From: Paracoccaceae bacterium
Lineage (GTDB): Bacteria > Pseudomonadota > Alphaproteobacteria > Rhodobacterales > Rhodobacteraceae
Direction of reading: 5' to 3'
DNA: 56,613 nt
Assembly: GCA_902635985.1 (NCBI GenBank)
Contig: CACPPZ010000006.1
Span: 1-56,613, forward strand
This document shows positions 8,156-16,374 of the stretch, in pieces. Below the pieces are notes generated by a model that was not told where the DNA came from, searched no databases, and was given only the letters and a program-made list of their open reading frames with translations. The first letter of the stretch is position 1; the number at the start of each line of letters is the position of its first letter. The position numbers and the translations under genes are program-made.

Positions 8156-9793
8156 GTGAAAGTAGACTTATATAATGCTATAGTTTCTGCGCAAATGAGC
8201 CGGCGTAAAATGTTAAAGGGTTCGGCGAGTTTGGGTGCAGTTGCTGCAATGGGTGGCTTAGGAAGCGCTGCCAGTGCTGGTGCACACGGTGGTGTTCGAG
8301 CTGAAATTATGAAAATTCCTGGTGTTGGGATGGGGTCACCTGGTGATCCTGAGTGGCAGAAAGTTGGCGAACTTTGTATGGGGCCCGTAAAGGAGCGCGT
8401 AGCGGAGGGAGAATTCAAGGGTGTCGAGTTGACCTTTATGGGTTTGAACAACCAGAATTTGCACAATTTCCTTTTCAGAGGTTTCTTAAAACCTTGGGAA
8501 GCATACACAGGTGCTAAGATTAACTGGATTGATCTAGCTCAGGCTGATTATAATCCAAGACTGCAGCAGTCAATTGCTACCAAGACCGTTGACTTTGACA
8601 TTATAGAAATGGGTGCACCGTTTGAGGGTGATACTGCAGGTCAGGGTTTGTTGAATGAAATGCCAGGATGGGTAAAGGATCAAATTGAGTATGATGATTT
8701 GGTTGGATACTTGCAGCCACCGGTAGGTACATGGGACGGAAAAGCCTACAGAATAAATATTGATGGTGATTGTCACACATTTTGTTACCGAAAGGACTAC
8801 TTTGGTACTGGTTCGATTACTGGAAGAATGAATCCACCAAATACTTGGCAAGAAGTCAATCAGATTTCCAAAGATGTTGTTGGTAAGACAGATCCACTAA
8901 CTGGACTGCCAGCGCATGGGTTTTTAGATCCTCTTAAAGGGTGGGGTGGCTTTGGAATGTATTTCTTAACTGATAGAGCCGGACCTTATGTGAAGCATCC
9001 TGATGATCCTGCTTTCTTGTTTGATATTGATACCATGAAGCCTCGTATCAACAATCCAGGTTGGGTTCAGGCGATACAAGACGTAATGGACCTGATCAAA
9101 ATAGAAGGAGCATACCCAGCAGATCAAATAAATGCTGATCCTGGTACTACTGGTTTCCAACAATTCCTTGCGGGGACCGGATCAATGCTTACATGGTGGG
9201 GTGATATTGGATCTAATGCCCGAACATCGGATACTTCAGTAATAGGTGATGTGGTTGGCTTTAGTGCTATTCCAGGTTCGGACCGTGTATATAATCATGG
9301 TAAAGGCGCATGGGAAAATACCTACAATGAAGCTCCAAACAATGCCTATCTAGGCTGGGGTGTCTATGTAACCAATCGTGTAGAGGGGGACGCTAAAAAG
9401 AGGAAAGCAGCATGGTCAGCAGCGGCGCATATCGGCGGTAAAGATATTTCGCTTTGGACCTCAGCTTACCCTTCTGGTTTCCAACCATATAGAAATTCAC
9501 ATTTTAATTATGATGAGTGGGAAGCAGCAGGCTACGATAGGGCGTTTGTGGAAGATTATCTTGGTTCAAATCTTGATACTTATAATCATCCAAACTCTCT
9601 AAATGAGCCTAGAATTCCTGGTATCTTCCAATACTACTCTGTAGCAGAAGACGAACTTGCGAAAGGCTATGCAGGACAGTATGGGTCTGCGCAAGAAACT
9701 GCTGATGCTATAGCGGTGGCATGGGAAAAAATTACTGATCAAATCGGTCGTGAAAGCCAAGTAAAGCTGTATAAAGCGGCGTTGGGGCTTTAA
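8156..9793 (+). CDS. Tat-exported sugar ABC transporter substrate-binding protein
   Basis: A 545-residue family 1-type extracellular solute-binding protein. The N-terminus carries a twin-arginine signal: SRRKMLKG followed by a hydrophobic, Ala/Gly-rich stretch ending SAASAGAHG. The start is decided by the ribosome site: GGGAGGT at 8143-8149 lies 6 nt before GTG 8156, whereas an ATG at 8141 would place that site inside the coding region. It is the first gene of the plus-strand transporter operon, with two permeases after a hairpin. At 545 residues it is longer than typical maltose-binding proteins (about 400), as in a marine alphaproteobacterial subgroup. Tat export implies folding before export, and the length may suit a larger ligand; the ligand is unknown. 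Confidence 0.9.
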   Translation: MKVDLYNAIVSAQMSRRKMLKGSASLGAVAAMGGLGSAASAGAHGGVRAEIMKIPGVGMGSPGDPEWQKVGELCMGPVKERVAEGEFKGVELTFMGLNNQNLHNFLFRGFLKPWEAYTGAKINWIDLAQADYNPRLQQSIATKTVDFDIIEMGAPFEGDTAGQGLLNEMPGWVKDQIEYDDLVGYLQPPVGTWDGKAYRINIDGDCHTFCYRKDYFGTGSITGRMNPPNTWQEVNQISKDVVGKTDPLTGLPAHGFLDPLKGWGGFGMYFLTDRAGPYVKHPDDPAFLFDIDTMKPRINNPGWVQAIQDVMDLIKIEGAYPADQINADPGTTGFQQFLAGTGSMLTWWGDIGSNARTSDTSVIGDVVGFSAIPGSDRVYNHGKGAWENTYNEAPNNAYLGWGVYVTNRVEGDAKKRKAAWSAAAHIGGKDISLWTSAYPSGFQPYRNSHFNYDEWEAAGYDRAFVEDYLGSNLDTYNHPNSLNEPRIPGIFQYYSVAEDELAKGYAGQYGSAQETADAIAVAWEKITDQIGRESQVKLYKAALGL

Positions 9794-9805
9794 ACAAAAA
9801 TTTGC

Positions 9806-9831
9806 GAGGCCGATATTTCAATGTCGGCCTC
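9806..9831 (+). terminator. intra-operon hairpin after binding-protein gene
   Basis: GAGGCCGA (9806-9813) pairs with TCGGCCTC (9824-9831); with three more inner pairs the stem reaches 11 bp around a TTCA tetraloop. No U-run follows. It sits between the binding-protein and permease genes, where such hairpins often stabilise or partly terminate the mRNA so that binding protein is made in excess. Confidence 0.6.
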
Positions 9832-9864
9832 AGCAATTAATACTATTTTACAGGAAAATAGTTC

Positions 9865-11052
9865 ATGAGCATAGAAGAAGGTGATAAGCTTCACGTTGTC
9901 ACGGCTGATGATATTTCAAACAATAAAAAGCGATTAGGTAAATTCCTAGTTTGGGGCTCCGCCCTTATTTTAATTTTTACTCTTTTAATTCAGGCTTTAG
10001 ATACAAATGCGTATCTAACGATCGGTTTAGAAACATGGCGCCCATCACTATATGCTTATGTGTTGTGGGCTTTTTGTTTATGTGCTTCGCAAGTTTTAAC
10101 TCGTGGAGAACATGGAAAACGAGTTTTATTCGTATTGCCTGCTGCTCTCTTTGTCATTTCTATGGTGGTTTTCCCGCTGTTGTTTGGATTAGTAATAGCA
10201 TTTTCAGACTGGAATTTATCATCGCCAGATGGTCGAACTTTTAACGGTTGGGATAACGTAAGGCAAATGTGGGTTGACCCCTTTTATTGGAACGCCTTGA
10301 AGAATATGGTTTGGTATACCCTTGTTATTATACTCGAATATACCGTGGCATTTGGCCTGGCCATATTACTTAATAGTCAAATTCGAGGTCGTAAATTCTT
10401 TAGGGTAGCCTTTCTTTTGCCATTAATGCTTTCCCCTGTTGCGGTCAGCTGGATGATTGGTAAGTCAATGTTGGAAATAAGATTTGGTCCAATATCCCGC
10501 TTTTTACGCTGGCTTGCTTCTGAGCCGTCAACTGATCTTCCTGCGCTCTTGTACTATCCCGGAATGTATATTGCCGATATTGCTCAATGGTTTGGCTGGG
10601 CTAGCCCCTCGTTTTTTGGTTCTGCCGGTATTGCTCGAGCAATGATAATGGCCATGGATGCGTGGACCTTCATACCTTTTATGATGATTATGATTTTGGC
10701 CGGGCTACAAGCTATTCCGCGCGAGCTCTACGAAGCATCTGAAGTTGATGGTGCATCTAAATGGCGTCAGTTTCTAGAAATTACGTTTCCACTAATGTTG
10801 CCGGTTAGTATTACAGCAGTTCTGATACGGATAATATTCAAGTTAAAACTCGCAGATATTATTATTAATATTACTTCAGGTGGGCCGGGAGGTGCTACCG
10901 ATAGTGTCACTAGTTTTATTTTCCGCGAGTATAGAGATCGATCAAACGTAGGCTATGGTACTTTATTGGCAATAGTATATTTGGTCATTATCGTGATAGC
11001 TATGACAGTTCTTATAAAAATCGCCGATAGATGGATGAAGCCAAGGTATTAG
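9865..11052 (+). CDS. sugar ABC transporter permease (MalF-like)
   Basis: The 395-residue inner-membrane permease has an unusual N-terminal part: a cytoplasmic head of about 28 residues and two extra hydrophobic segments (about 29-50 and 62-77) before the standard six-helix permease core. The EAA loop that docks on the ATPase reads EASEVDGASKWRQFLEITFP, about residues 291-310. It is followed at 2 nt distance by the second permease gene, so they are translationally close. Together with the Tat-exported binding protein and MalK-like ATPase it completes a CUT1-type importer. The GGPGGATDS segment before the last helices is typical of MalF-family proteins. Confidence 0.92.
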   Translation: MSIEEGDKLHVVTADDISNNKKRLGKFLVWGSALILIFTLLIQALDTNAYLTIGLETWRPSLYAYVLWAFCLCASQVLTRGEHGKRVLFVLPAALFVISMVVFPLLFGLVIAFSDWNLSSPDGRTFNGWDNVRQMWVDPFYWNALKNMVWYTLVIILEYTVAFGLAILLNSQIRGRKFFRVAFLLPLMLSPVAVSWMIGKSMLEIRFGPISRFLRWLASEPSTDLPALLYYPGMYIADIAQWFGWASPSFFGSAGIARAMIMAMDAWTFIPFMMIMILAGLQAIPRELYEASEVDGASKWRQFLEITFPLMLPVSITAVLIRIIFKLKLADIIINITSGGPGGATDSVTSFIFREYRDRSNVGYGTLLAIVYLVIIVIAMTVLIKIADRWMKPRY

Positions 11053-11053
11053 A

Positions 11054-11971
11054 ATGAGTAATCAAATTTTTAGAGATAGTGATAGCGATCGGCAATTTTC
11101 AGCATCTTGGTTTACGGGTCGCGTGTTTGTTTATTCTATTCTTTTGCTCTGGGCGTTTATTTGTCTTTTTCCCATTTATTGGACAATTACGACTTCATTT
11201 AAAATGGCTCCCGATGTAATGAAAGGTAATATAATCCCTTGGGTTGATTTTACTCCCAAGTGGCTTGGGTGGCGGTCTTTAGGTCTGTCACCAGAGACAA
11301 TTGGAATTGAGTCTACCGTAAGAGAAGAGTTTCTTAAACGTTTCTGGAACTCCGCTATAGTTTCGGTTTGCTCCTCGATAATTGCGGTTGGCTTGGGGAG
11401 TTGTGCTGCATATGGGTTATCCCGCTTTAATTATCGATTTGGTTTTATGAGGAATTCTGACATTTCATTTTTCTTCTTGAGCCAGCTTATATTGCCACCG
11501 GTTGTGCTAGCGCTGCCTTTTTTGGTTTTGTATAAATCTCTAAACCTTTTAGACACGCGCATTGGGTTAATTCTACTATATACGCTGACGGTTTTACCGA
11601 TCGTGATATGGATTATGCGCGATCAATTCAGTTCGATACCTACTGAGCTTGAAGAAGCGGCACTAGTTGACGGTTTGTCGATTTGGGGTGCATTTACAAC
11701 AATTATAATGCCCATAGCACTGCCAGGTATGGTTGCAGCATTCATCTTATCTCTAGTTCTTACATGGAATGAGTATTTTTTTGCTGCATTATTAACATCT
11801 TCTCATGCAAAAACGTTACCCGTTATGGTGGCTAGCCAAACCGGTTCACAGGGTATTTCATGGTGGTCTATGGCTGCGTTATCATTTGCAGCTATTCTTC
11901 CATTAATTGTAATTGCCATCATACTTGAGAGATATATTATCAAAGGTATGGCGGCTGGTGCAGTTAAATAA
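11054..11971 (+). CDS. sugar ABC transporter permease (MalG-like)
   Basis: A 305-residue second permease subunit of the same importer. It has six hydrophobic segments, the MalG-type opening LFPIYWTITTSFK, and an EAA loop EEAALVDGLSIWGAFTTII (about residues 196-214). The ATG begins one base after the stop of the upstream permease gene, which indicates translational coupling. The gene ends 18 bp from the convergent FGGY kinase gene, with no terminator visible between them. The heterodimer with the MalF-like subunit would form the channel. The substrate is unknown; the neighbourhood suggests a deoxyhexose, pentose or a small oligosaccharide of it. Confidence 0.92.
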   Translation: MSNQIFRDSDSDRQFSASWFTGRVFVYSILLLWAFICLFPIYWTITTSFKMAPDVMKGNIIPWVDFTPKWLGWRSLGLSPETIGIESTVREEFLKRFWNSAIVSVCSSIIAVGLGSCAAYGLSRFNYRFGFMRNSDISFFFLSQLILPPVVLALPFLVLYKSLNLLDTRIGLILLYTLTVLPIVIWIMRDQFSSIPTELEEAALVDGLSIWGAFTTIIMPIALPGMVAAFILSLVLTWNEYFFAALLTSSHAKTLPVMVASQTGSQGISWWSMAALSFAAILPLIVIAIILERYIIKGMAAGAVK

Positions 11972-11989
11972 ACTTACAATTTATCCAAG

Positions 11990-13486
11990 TTACGTGGAGT
12001 CAGCAACGGCGTGTGCAATCTCTTTAGAGCTTTCATAAAGCTGCCTGAAAAGTTTGTTTTTTTCAGCATGTAATGCCGAGTGCTGTGTTTTTATTTTGGA
12101 TAGTGCAGGGTTCCATCTTGTTATGTCGCGTTGAGAAACTGCTCCCACCGCAAGCGCTGCCAAAAAGGCGTTTCCGTAGCTGGCTCCGGTGCTTTTTTCA
12201 GATACAACTTGATCAATCTTACTGAAATCAGAGGTTGCTTGCATCCAGATATTATTTTTGGTTCCACCTCCGACAGCCATGACCTTTTTGGGTTTTTGTC
12301 CAATAGCTTCGTACGTTTCAAACACTTGTGCAGTTCCCATTGCAATACCTTCTAGGAATGCTCTAAAAATATCTCCCCGATTATGGGTTAAGTCCAAGCC
12401 AAAAATTGCACCCCTCGCTTTCGGGTCATGAATTGGAGTTCGTTCTCCTGAGAAGTAAGGTAAGACAATCAGGCCCTTCGAGCCAGGCGGTGACTGCGCT
12501 GCTTCAGCCGCTAGTATTTCAAAAGCTTTATCTTTGGGTATCTCTTTTGCAAAATTATCTCTAAACCAATGTGTGAGTGTCCCCGACGTTGCTAAGCCAG
12601 CCATAGAGCCATGCAAGTCTTTAAAAAGCCAAGGTGCGCACCACAGGCGCCCATCTATTATTTTTTCATTGGTAACTTGAATTATAAAAATTGTGGATCC
12701 GTACATCATCATCATGTCACCAGCACTACAAACGCCTACGCTAATTGCCTCTGCAGCAGCATCAATTGTGCCAACCGTTACGGGTGTTCCCGTTGCGAGG
12801 CCGGTTTCTTTTGATGCTGCTTTTGAGACATAGCCAGCAATTTCAGTTGTCCACATAAGTTTTGGGAGACGTTCAATCTCAATTATATTTTTAGTTAGAG
12901 CATCAGTCCATTTGAGATTTTTTATATCATATAAAGGGGTAAAATTGGCTGCTGTATAATGGTCTATAACGCTTTCGCCAGTTAGTTTCTGGACCAGATA
13001 AGTTGTAGAAGATAAAATTTTACCAGCCTTTTTATAAATCTCAGGACAATTTTTTTTGAGCCAGAGTATTTTAGGGCCAACAGATTGAGAGGTTAGGGCA
13101 TTTCCACAGTTTTGCAGAATCTTTTCTTCTCCTACCTCTTCATTTAGCTCTTCAATCTCTTTTTCGGCTCTTGTATCTACGCCATACAAAACCGCATTCA
13201 TTAAGGGGTCACCGTCATAAGAAACTGGGAGCATACAAGGGCCAATTGCAGAAGTGGCAATGCACGAAATATCATCAGGATTTATTTTTGAAGCTTTAAG
13301 TATCTTTTTGGTAATTTTAACAAAATCGTTCCACCAATCTTCTTCAGGTCTATGTTCTGCCCATCCGGGTTCGGGCACCAACATTTTATGAGGGTGAGTT
13401 GCGCTCGCAATTACATTTCCCTCTTTGTCAGTCAAAACTCCTTTTGACTCATAAGTTCCAATATCAATACCTAAAAAACATTGCAT
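11990..13486 (-). CDS. FGGY-family carbohydrate kinase
   Basis: A 498-residue sugar kinase of the FGGY fold (xylulokinase/fuculokinase superfamily). Domain I begins with the phosphate-1 motif GIDIGTYESKG. The catalytic-base region reads TIDAAAEAISVG, and the C-terminal adenosine motif is AVGGGTKNNIWMQ. The middle segment YFSGERTPIHDPKARGAIFGL is classic for the family. It phosphorylates a ketose or polyol hydroxyl with ATP. It follows the M42 peptidase gene by 9 bp in the btpA-M42-FGGY operon. The substrate cannot be read from sequence. Its presence beside a non-phosphorylating fucose pathway suggests that this operon handles a different, phosphorylated sugar. Confidence 0.9.
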   Translation of the reverse strand: MQCFLGIDIGTYESKGVLTDKEGNVIASATHPHKMLVPEPGWAEHRPEEDWWNDFVKITKKILKASKINPDDISCIATSAIGPCMLPVSYDGDPLMNAVLYGVDTRAEKEIEELNEEVGEEKILQNCGNALTSQSVGPKILWLKKNCPEIYKKAGKILSSTTYLVQKLTGESVIDHYTAANFTPLYDIKNLKWTDALTKNIIEIERLPKLMWTTEIAGYVSKAASKETGLATGTPVTVGTIDAAAEAISVGVCSAGDMMMMYGSTIFIIQVTNEKIIDGRLWCAPWLFKDLHGSMAGLATSGTLTHWFRDNFAKEIPKDKAFEILAAEAAQSPPGSKGLIVLPYFSGERTPIHDPKARGAIFGLDLTHNRGDIFRAFLEGIAMGTAQVFETYEAIGQKPKKVMAVGGGTKNNIWMQATSDFSKIDQVVSEKSTGASYGNAFLAALAVGAVSQRDITRWNPALSKIKTQHSALHAEKNKLFRQLYESSKEIAHAVADST

Positions 13487-13495
13487 AGGTGCATT

Positions 13496-14584
13496 TTAAC
13501 TCCGAATTAACGAGAACTCGTTAGTTATATTTGATAGAGCCGTTTCCAACAAAACCTCTAATGAAACCAGATCATTTACGTTACACATTTCTAGACTTGA
13601 ATGGCTATTACGCATAGGAAAGCCTATATCTATCGATGCAACGCCGTTTCCCAGCTGCTGGATATATGATAGATCAGTCAGAACTCCTACCTGAGCACTT
13701 CGCTGTAATTTTATTTTTTTTTGCTCTGCACTTAATTCCATCAGGTCTACGAGACTTGGATGGGGTATGACCCCATTTAATGTACCTCTACCGTGAAAAG
13801 AAAATAATGACATGCCAGGGCCTTCCCCAAGAATCATATCACCGTATTCGGTTGTTTCCGGAGTATCAGTAGCAAGCATCAAATCAAGTTGAATTGCAAT
13901 GTCTGGTTTGATCTGGTGGGCTGCACTCATTGCGCCCCGAAGGTTAAACTCCTCCTGAACTGAAAATACAATGTGAACTGTCGGGCCACTTTTTCTTTTT
14001 TTAAGGTGCCTAGCTAACTCTAAAAGAACTGCGCAGCCTGCTCGGTCATCTACTGATGTCCCAGCTATGAAGTCATTTTTCATTTCAACAGATTGCGGTT
14101 TATATACTACAGGTGACCCAATTTTTATACCGTGCTCTTCTACCTCGATTTTACTTTTTAATCCTGTATCAATACTGATTTCAGATGCTTTTGGAACATA
14201 ATACTTCTCATCAGGCTCGGTAATATGATGACTTTTGTTATAGATGATACCTTCAAGGTGAGGCTTTTGTTTGGAATACAATAGGACTGCTTGTGATAAT
14301 AGGGCTCGCTCTGGAACGCCTCCCATTCTCACCACATGGATAATACCATCATCGTTAATTTTACGGACGACAAATCCTAATTGATCCATATGGGCAAATA
14401 CCATTACAGATGGACCCACATCCCCTTTGAAAGTTGAAATTAGGTTTCCAAGGCGATCTGAAGAGCTCTGTATTCCTTCAGATTCAAGTTTTGTTCTAAT
14501 TTCAGCACGAATAAGGTCTTCATGGCCGGATAATCCAGGTACCATCATTAATTCCAGTAAATCTGATTTTATGCGAGCTTTCAT
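13496..14584 (-). CDS. M42-family metallopeptidase homologue (SgcX/FrvX-like)
   Basis: A 362-residue member of the M42 glutamyl-aminopeptidase/endoglucanase family. Co-catalytic metal ligands are visible in HMDQLGF, SVDDRAG, the EE of SVQEEFNLRG (general base), an Asp in QLDLMLATD and the C-terminal RNSHSSLE. In E. coli the paralogues SgcX and FrvX sit in sugar operons without proven substrates. Here the ATG overlaps the stop of the btpA-like gene by 4 bp (ATGA), so the two proteins are translationally coupled, and an FGGY kinase follows. The true substrate may be a glycosyl amide, a modified sugar or a peptide; the name aminopeptidase should not be taken literally. Confidence 0.87.
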   Translation of the reverse strand: MKARIKSDLLELMMVPGLSGHEDLIRAEIRTKLESEGIQSSSDRLGNLISTFKGDVGPSVMVFAHMDQLGFVVRKINDDGIIHVVRMGGVPERALLSQAVLLYSKQKPHLEGIIYNKSHHITEPDEKYYVPKASEISIDTGLKSKIEVEEHGIKIGSPVVYKPQSVEMKNDFIAGTSVDDRAGCAVLLELARHLKKRKSGPTVHIVFSVQEEFNLRGAMSAAHQIKPDIAIQLDLMLATDTPETTEYGDMILGEGPGMSLFSFHGRGTLNGVIPHPSLVDLMELSAEQKKIKLQRSAQVGVLTDLSYIQQLGNGVASIDIGFPMRNSHSSLEMCNVNDLVSLEVLLETALSNITNEFSLIRS

Positions 14585-15384
14585 CTTATTTTGTTTACCA
14601 ATTCCATAAATGATTTGGCACGATCTGGGTCAACTGGGTTCCATGTATTGCCATCAACTTTCAAAGCTGATCCAATTATACATCCATCTGCAATGTTAAA
14701 AACCTTTTCTACTGTATTTTGCGTTACGCCAGTGTTCGCCAACACGGGTGTTTGAGGAAGGGCTTTCTTCACGCTTTCTAAATCCTCTAATTTAGCAGCC
14801 TCGCCAGTAATTGCACCAGATACCAAAACAGCATCAGGTATGGATGAAAAAACTGCACTTCTTGCTCTGTCTGCCAATGTTCTATGGTCCAGGCTATCCG
14901 CAAATTCAGCCGAAACATTAAAAAGTGTGATCACATTATCTATCCCGAGGCGTTTTCTATACCTCAATGCTTTGCCAGCATTAGGAGCCCAAAAGCCCAT
15001 ATCTGAAGCATAGGTGCCTGTGAATATTTCGCGGACAAAAGCAGCTCCGGTAGCGGCTGCCAGTGCCATTGTCGCGATTGGATCCCATAAGACATTAACG
15101 CCAAAGGGTATTTTAATATCATCTTTGAGACGTCCTATTACATAAGCCATTGACGCCGTTGATGCGGTATCTACGTTAAATTCATAAGGTCGGTCATTTT
15201 CATTGCCAAACATTACAGCATCAACTCCAGCATCCTGTAGTGCAATTAAGTCTTTATGTGCGTTTTTCACAATTCTGTCTAATCTGCCACCTTCATCATA
15301 AAGTGGTGTGCCAGGAAGAGCACCAAGATGAACCATTGCGATCACAGGTTTTTCTTCTTTGAAAACACTTTTAAAATTTTTCAA
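14581..15384 (-). CDS. BtpA/SgcQ-family TIM-barrel protein
   Basis: The 267-residue product belongs to the BtpA family, named after a cyanobacterial photosystem I biogenesis factor and including E. coli SgcQ. The family's opening reads MVHLGALPGTP, followed by AGVDAVMFGNENDRP, PFGVNVLWDP, FVREIFTGTYASDMG and, near the C-terminus, NTGVTQNTV and GCIIGSALKVDG, which resembles a phosphate-binding barrel end. The start is TTG at 15384, preceded by AGGGG at 6 nt. It heads the btpA-M42-FGGY operon. No photosynthesis genes are present, so a sugar-phosphate enzymatic role is more likely than photosystem assembly. The reaction is unknown. Confidence 0.87.
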   Translation of the reverse strand: MKNFKSVFKEEKPVIAMVHLGALPGTPLYDEGGRLDRIVKNAHKDLIALQDAGVDAVMFGNENDRPYEFNVDTASTASMAYVIGRLKDDIKIPFGVNVLWDPIATMALAAATGAAFVREIFTGTYASDMGFWAPNAGKALRYRKRLGIDNVITLFNVSAEFADSLDHRTLADRARSAVFSSIPDAVLVSGAITGEAAKLEDLESVKKALPQTPVLANTGVTQNTVEKVFNIADGCIIGSALKVDGNTWNPVDPDRAKSFMELVNKIR

Positions 15385-15482
15385 CTTTGACCCCTGATTT
15401 TTAATGTTTGAAACAGCTTACCGTTAATTAAATCTCTACCCAAGGATATTTTATGGAATTAGCCAATAAAATAATTATGATG

Positions 15483-15500
15483 ATCTAAAGGCTTTTAGAT
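15483..15500. promoter_or_regulatory. inverted repeat upstream of fuconolactonase gene
   Basis: ATCTAAA (15483-15489) and TTTAGAT (15494-15500) flank GGCT in the divergent region between the btpA-like and fuconolactonase genes, 34 bp before the latter. It differs from the 8020/19002 palindrome. It could be an operator, or a short terminator with the AAAAAA that follows. Confidence 0.35.
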
Positions 15501-15534
15501 TAGTAAAAAATTATATTTCGAAGTGGAAGAGTAA

Positions 15535-16374
15535 ATGAAAATTGATGCTCATCAACATTTCTGGAATCCAGCTAGGGGAGATTATGGCTGGATGCCTGAG
15601 GATAATAAAATTCTCTACAGAAGTTATTTGCAACATGATTTGGAACCATATTTAAAAAAACTTGAAATAGATAAGACAATATTGGTTCAGGCAGCGCCAA
15701 GTATTGAAGAAACCGAGTATCTTTTGGGGTTAGCTGACTCCTCATCTTTTGTTGCTGGAGTAGTCGGCTGGATAAATTTTGAAAATCCAAATGACTATGC
15801 CCAATTAGAGCGTTTATCAAAGCATCCAAAATTTGTTGGGGTACGTCCAATGGTGCAGGATATTCCGGATAGAAATTGGGTTCTGCGGAAAGATATTAAA
15901 TGGGCATTTGACGCTATTGAAGAATTAGATCTAACGTTTGACGCTTTAGGGTTTCCCCAACATCTGGAGAAATTTCAAAAATGTTTGCTAAAGCACAAAG
16001 AAATGAGAACAGTTATTGATCACTTTATGAAGCCTCAAATAGTAGATCACTCAGAAGATAATTTTAAGTTCTGGGCAGATGGTATTTCGGCATTAGCAGA
16101 AGATACATCTGCATATATAAAGTTCTCAGGTTTAATCACAGAAGCATCTGAAGAGTGGACTATTGATGCTTTGCAGCCATACGTAGAGCATATTTTACGT
16201 GAATTTGGAGCAAGTAGAATGTTGTGGGGTTCAGATTGGCCAGTATGCCGATTGCGTGCAGAATATGATGTTTGGCATGGAGCAGCCTCTGAATTAACTG
16301 CTCATCTATCGAGTACTGATAAAGCTAATGTATTTGGACAAAATGCTATTACGGCATACAAACTACTGGTTTAA
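15535..16374 (+). CDS. amidohydrolase-family sugar lactonase (L-fuconolactonase-like)
   Basis: A 279-residue COG3618 amidohydrolase, which hydrolyses sugar lactones such as L-fucono-1,5-lactone to the acid. The metal motif HxH is at residues 6-8 in IDAHQHFW, with FVGVRPMVQDI and VIDHFMKP in the middle and the C-terminal WGSDWPVCRL, whose Asp is the catalytic residue of the superfamily. A GGAAGAG site lies 5 nt before the ATG. It is transcribed alone and its last 12 bp overlap the convergent PfkB kinase gene. It supplies the second step of the oxidative pathway, after an aldose dehydrogenase and before the UxaA-type dehydratase. L-rhamnono- or galactonolactone are alternatives. Confidence 0.87.
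   Translation: MKIDAHQHFWNPARGDYGWMPEDNKILYRSYLQHDLEPYLKKLEIDKTILVQAAPSIEETEYLLGLADSSSFVAGVVGWINFENPNDYAQLERLSKHPKFVGVRPMVQDIPDRNWVLRKDIKWAFDAIEELDLTFDALGFPQHLEKFQKCLLKHKEMRTVIDHFMKPQIVDHSEDNFKFWADGISALAEDTSAYIKFSGLITEASEEWTIDALQPYVEHILREFGASRMLWGSDWPVCRLRAEYDVWHGAASELTAHLSSTDKANVFGQNAITAYKLLV

Noticed and set aside
14581-15384. BtpA as a photosystem I assembly factor
   Set aside because: No photosynthesis gene is in the window and the neighbours are sugar enzymes, so the SgcQ-like reading is preferred.
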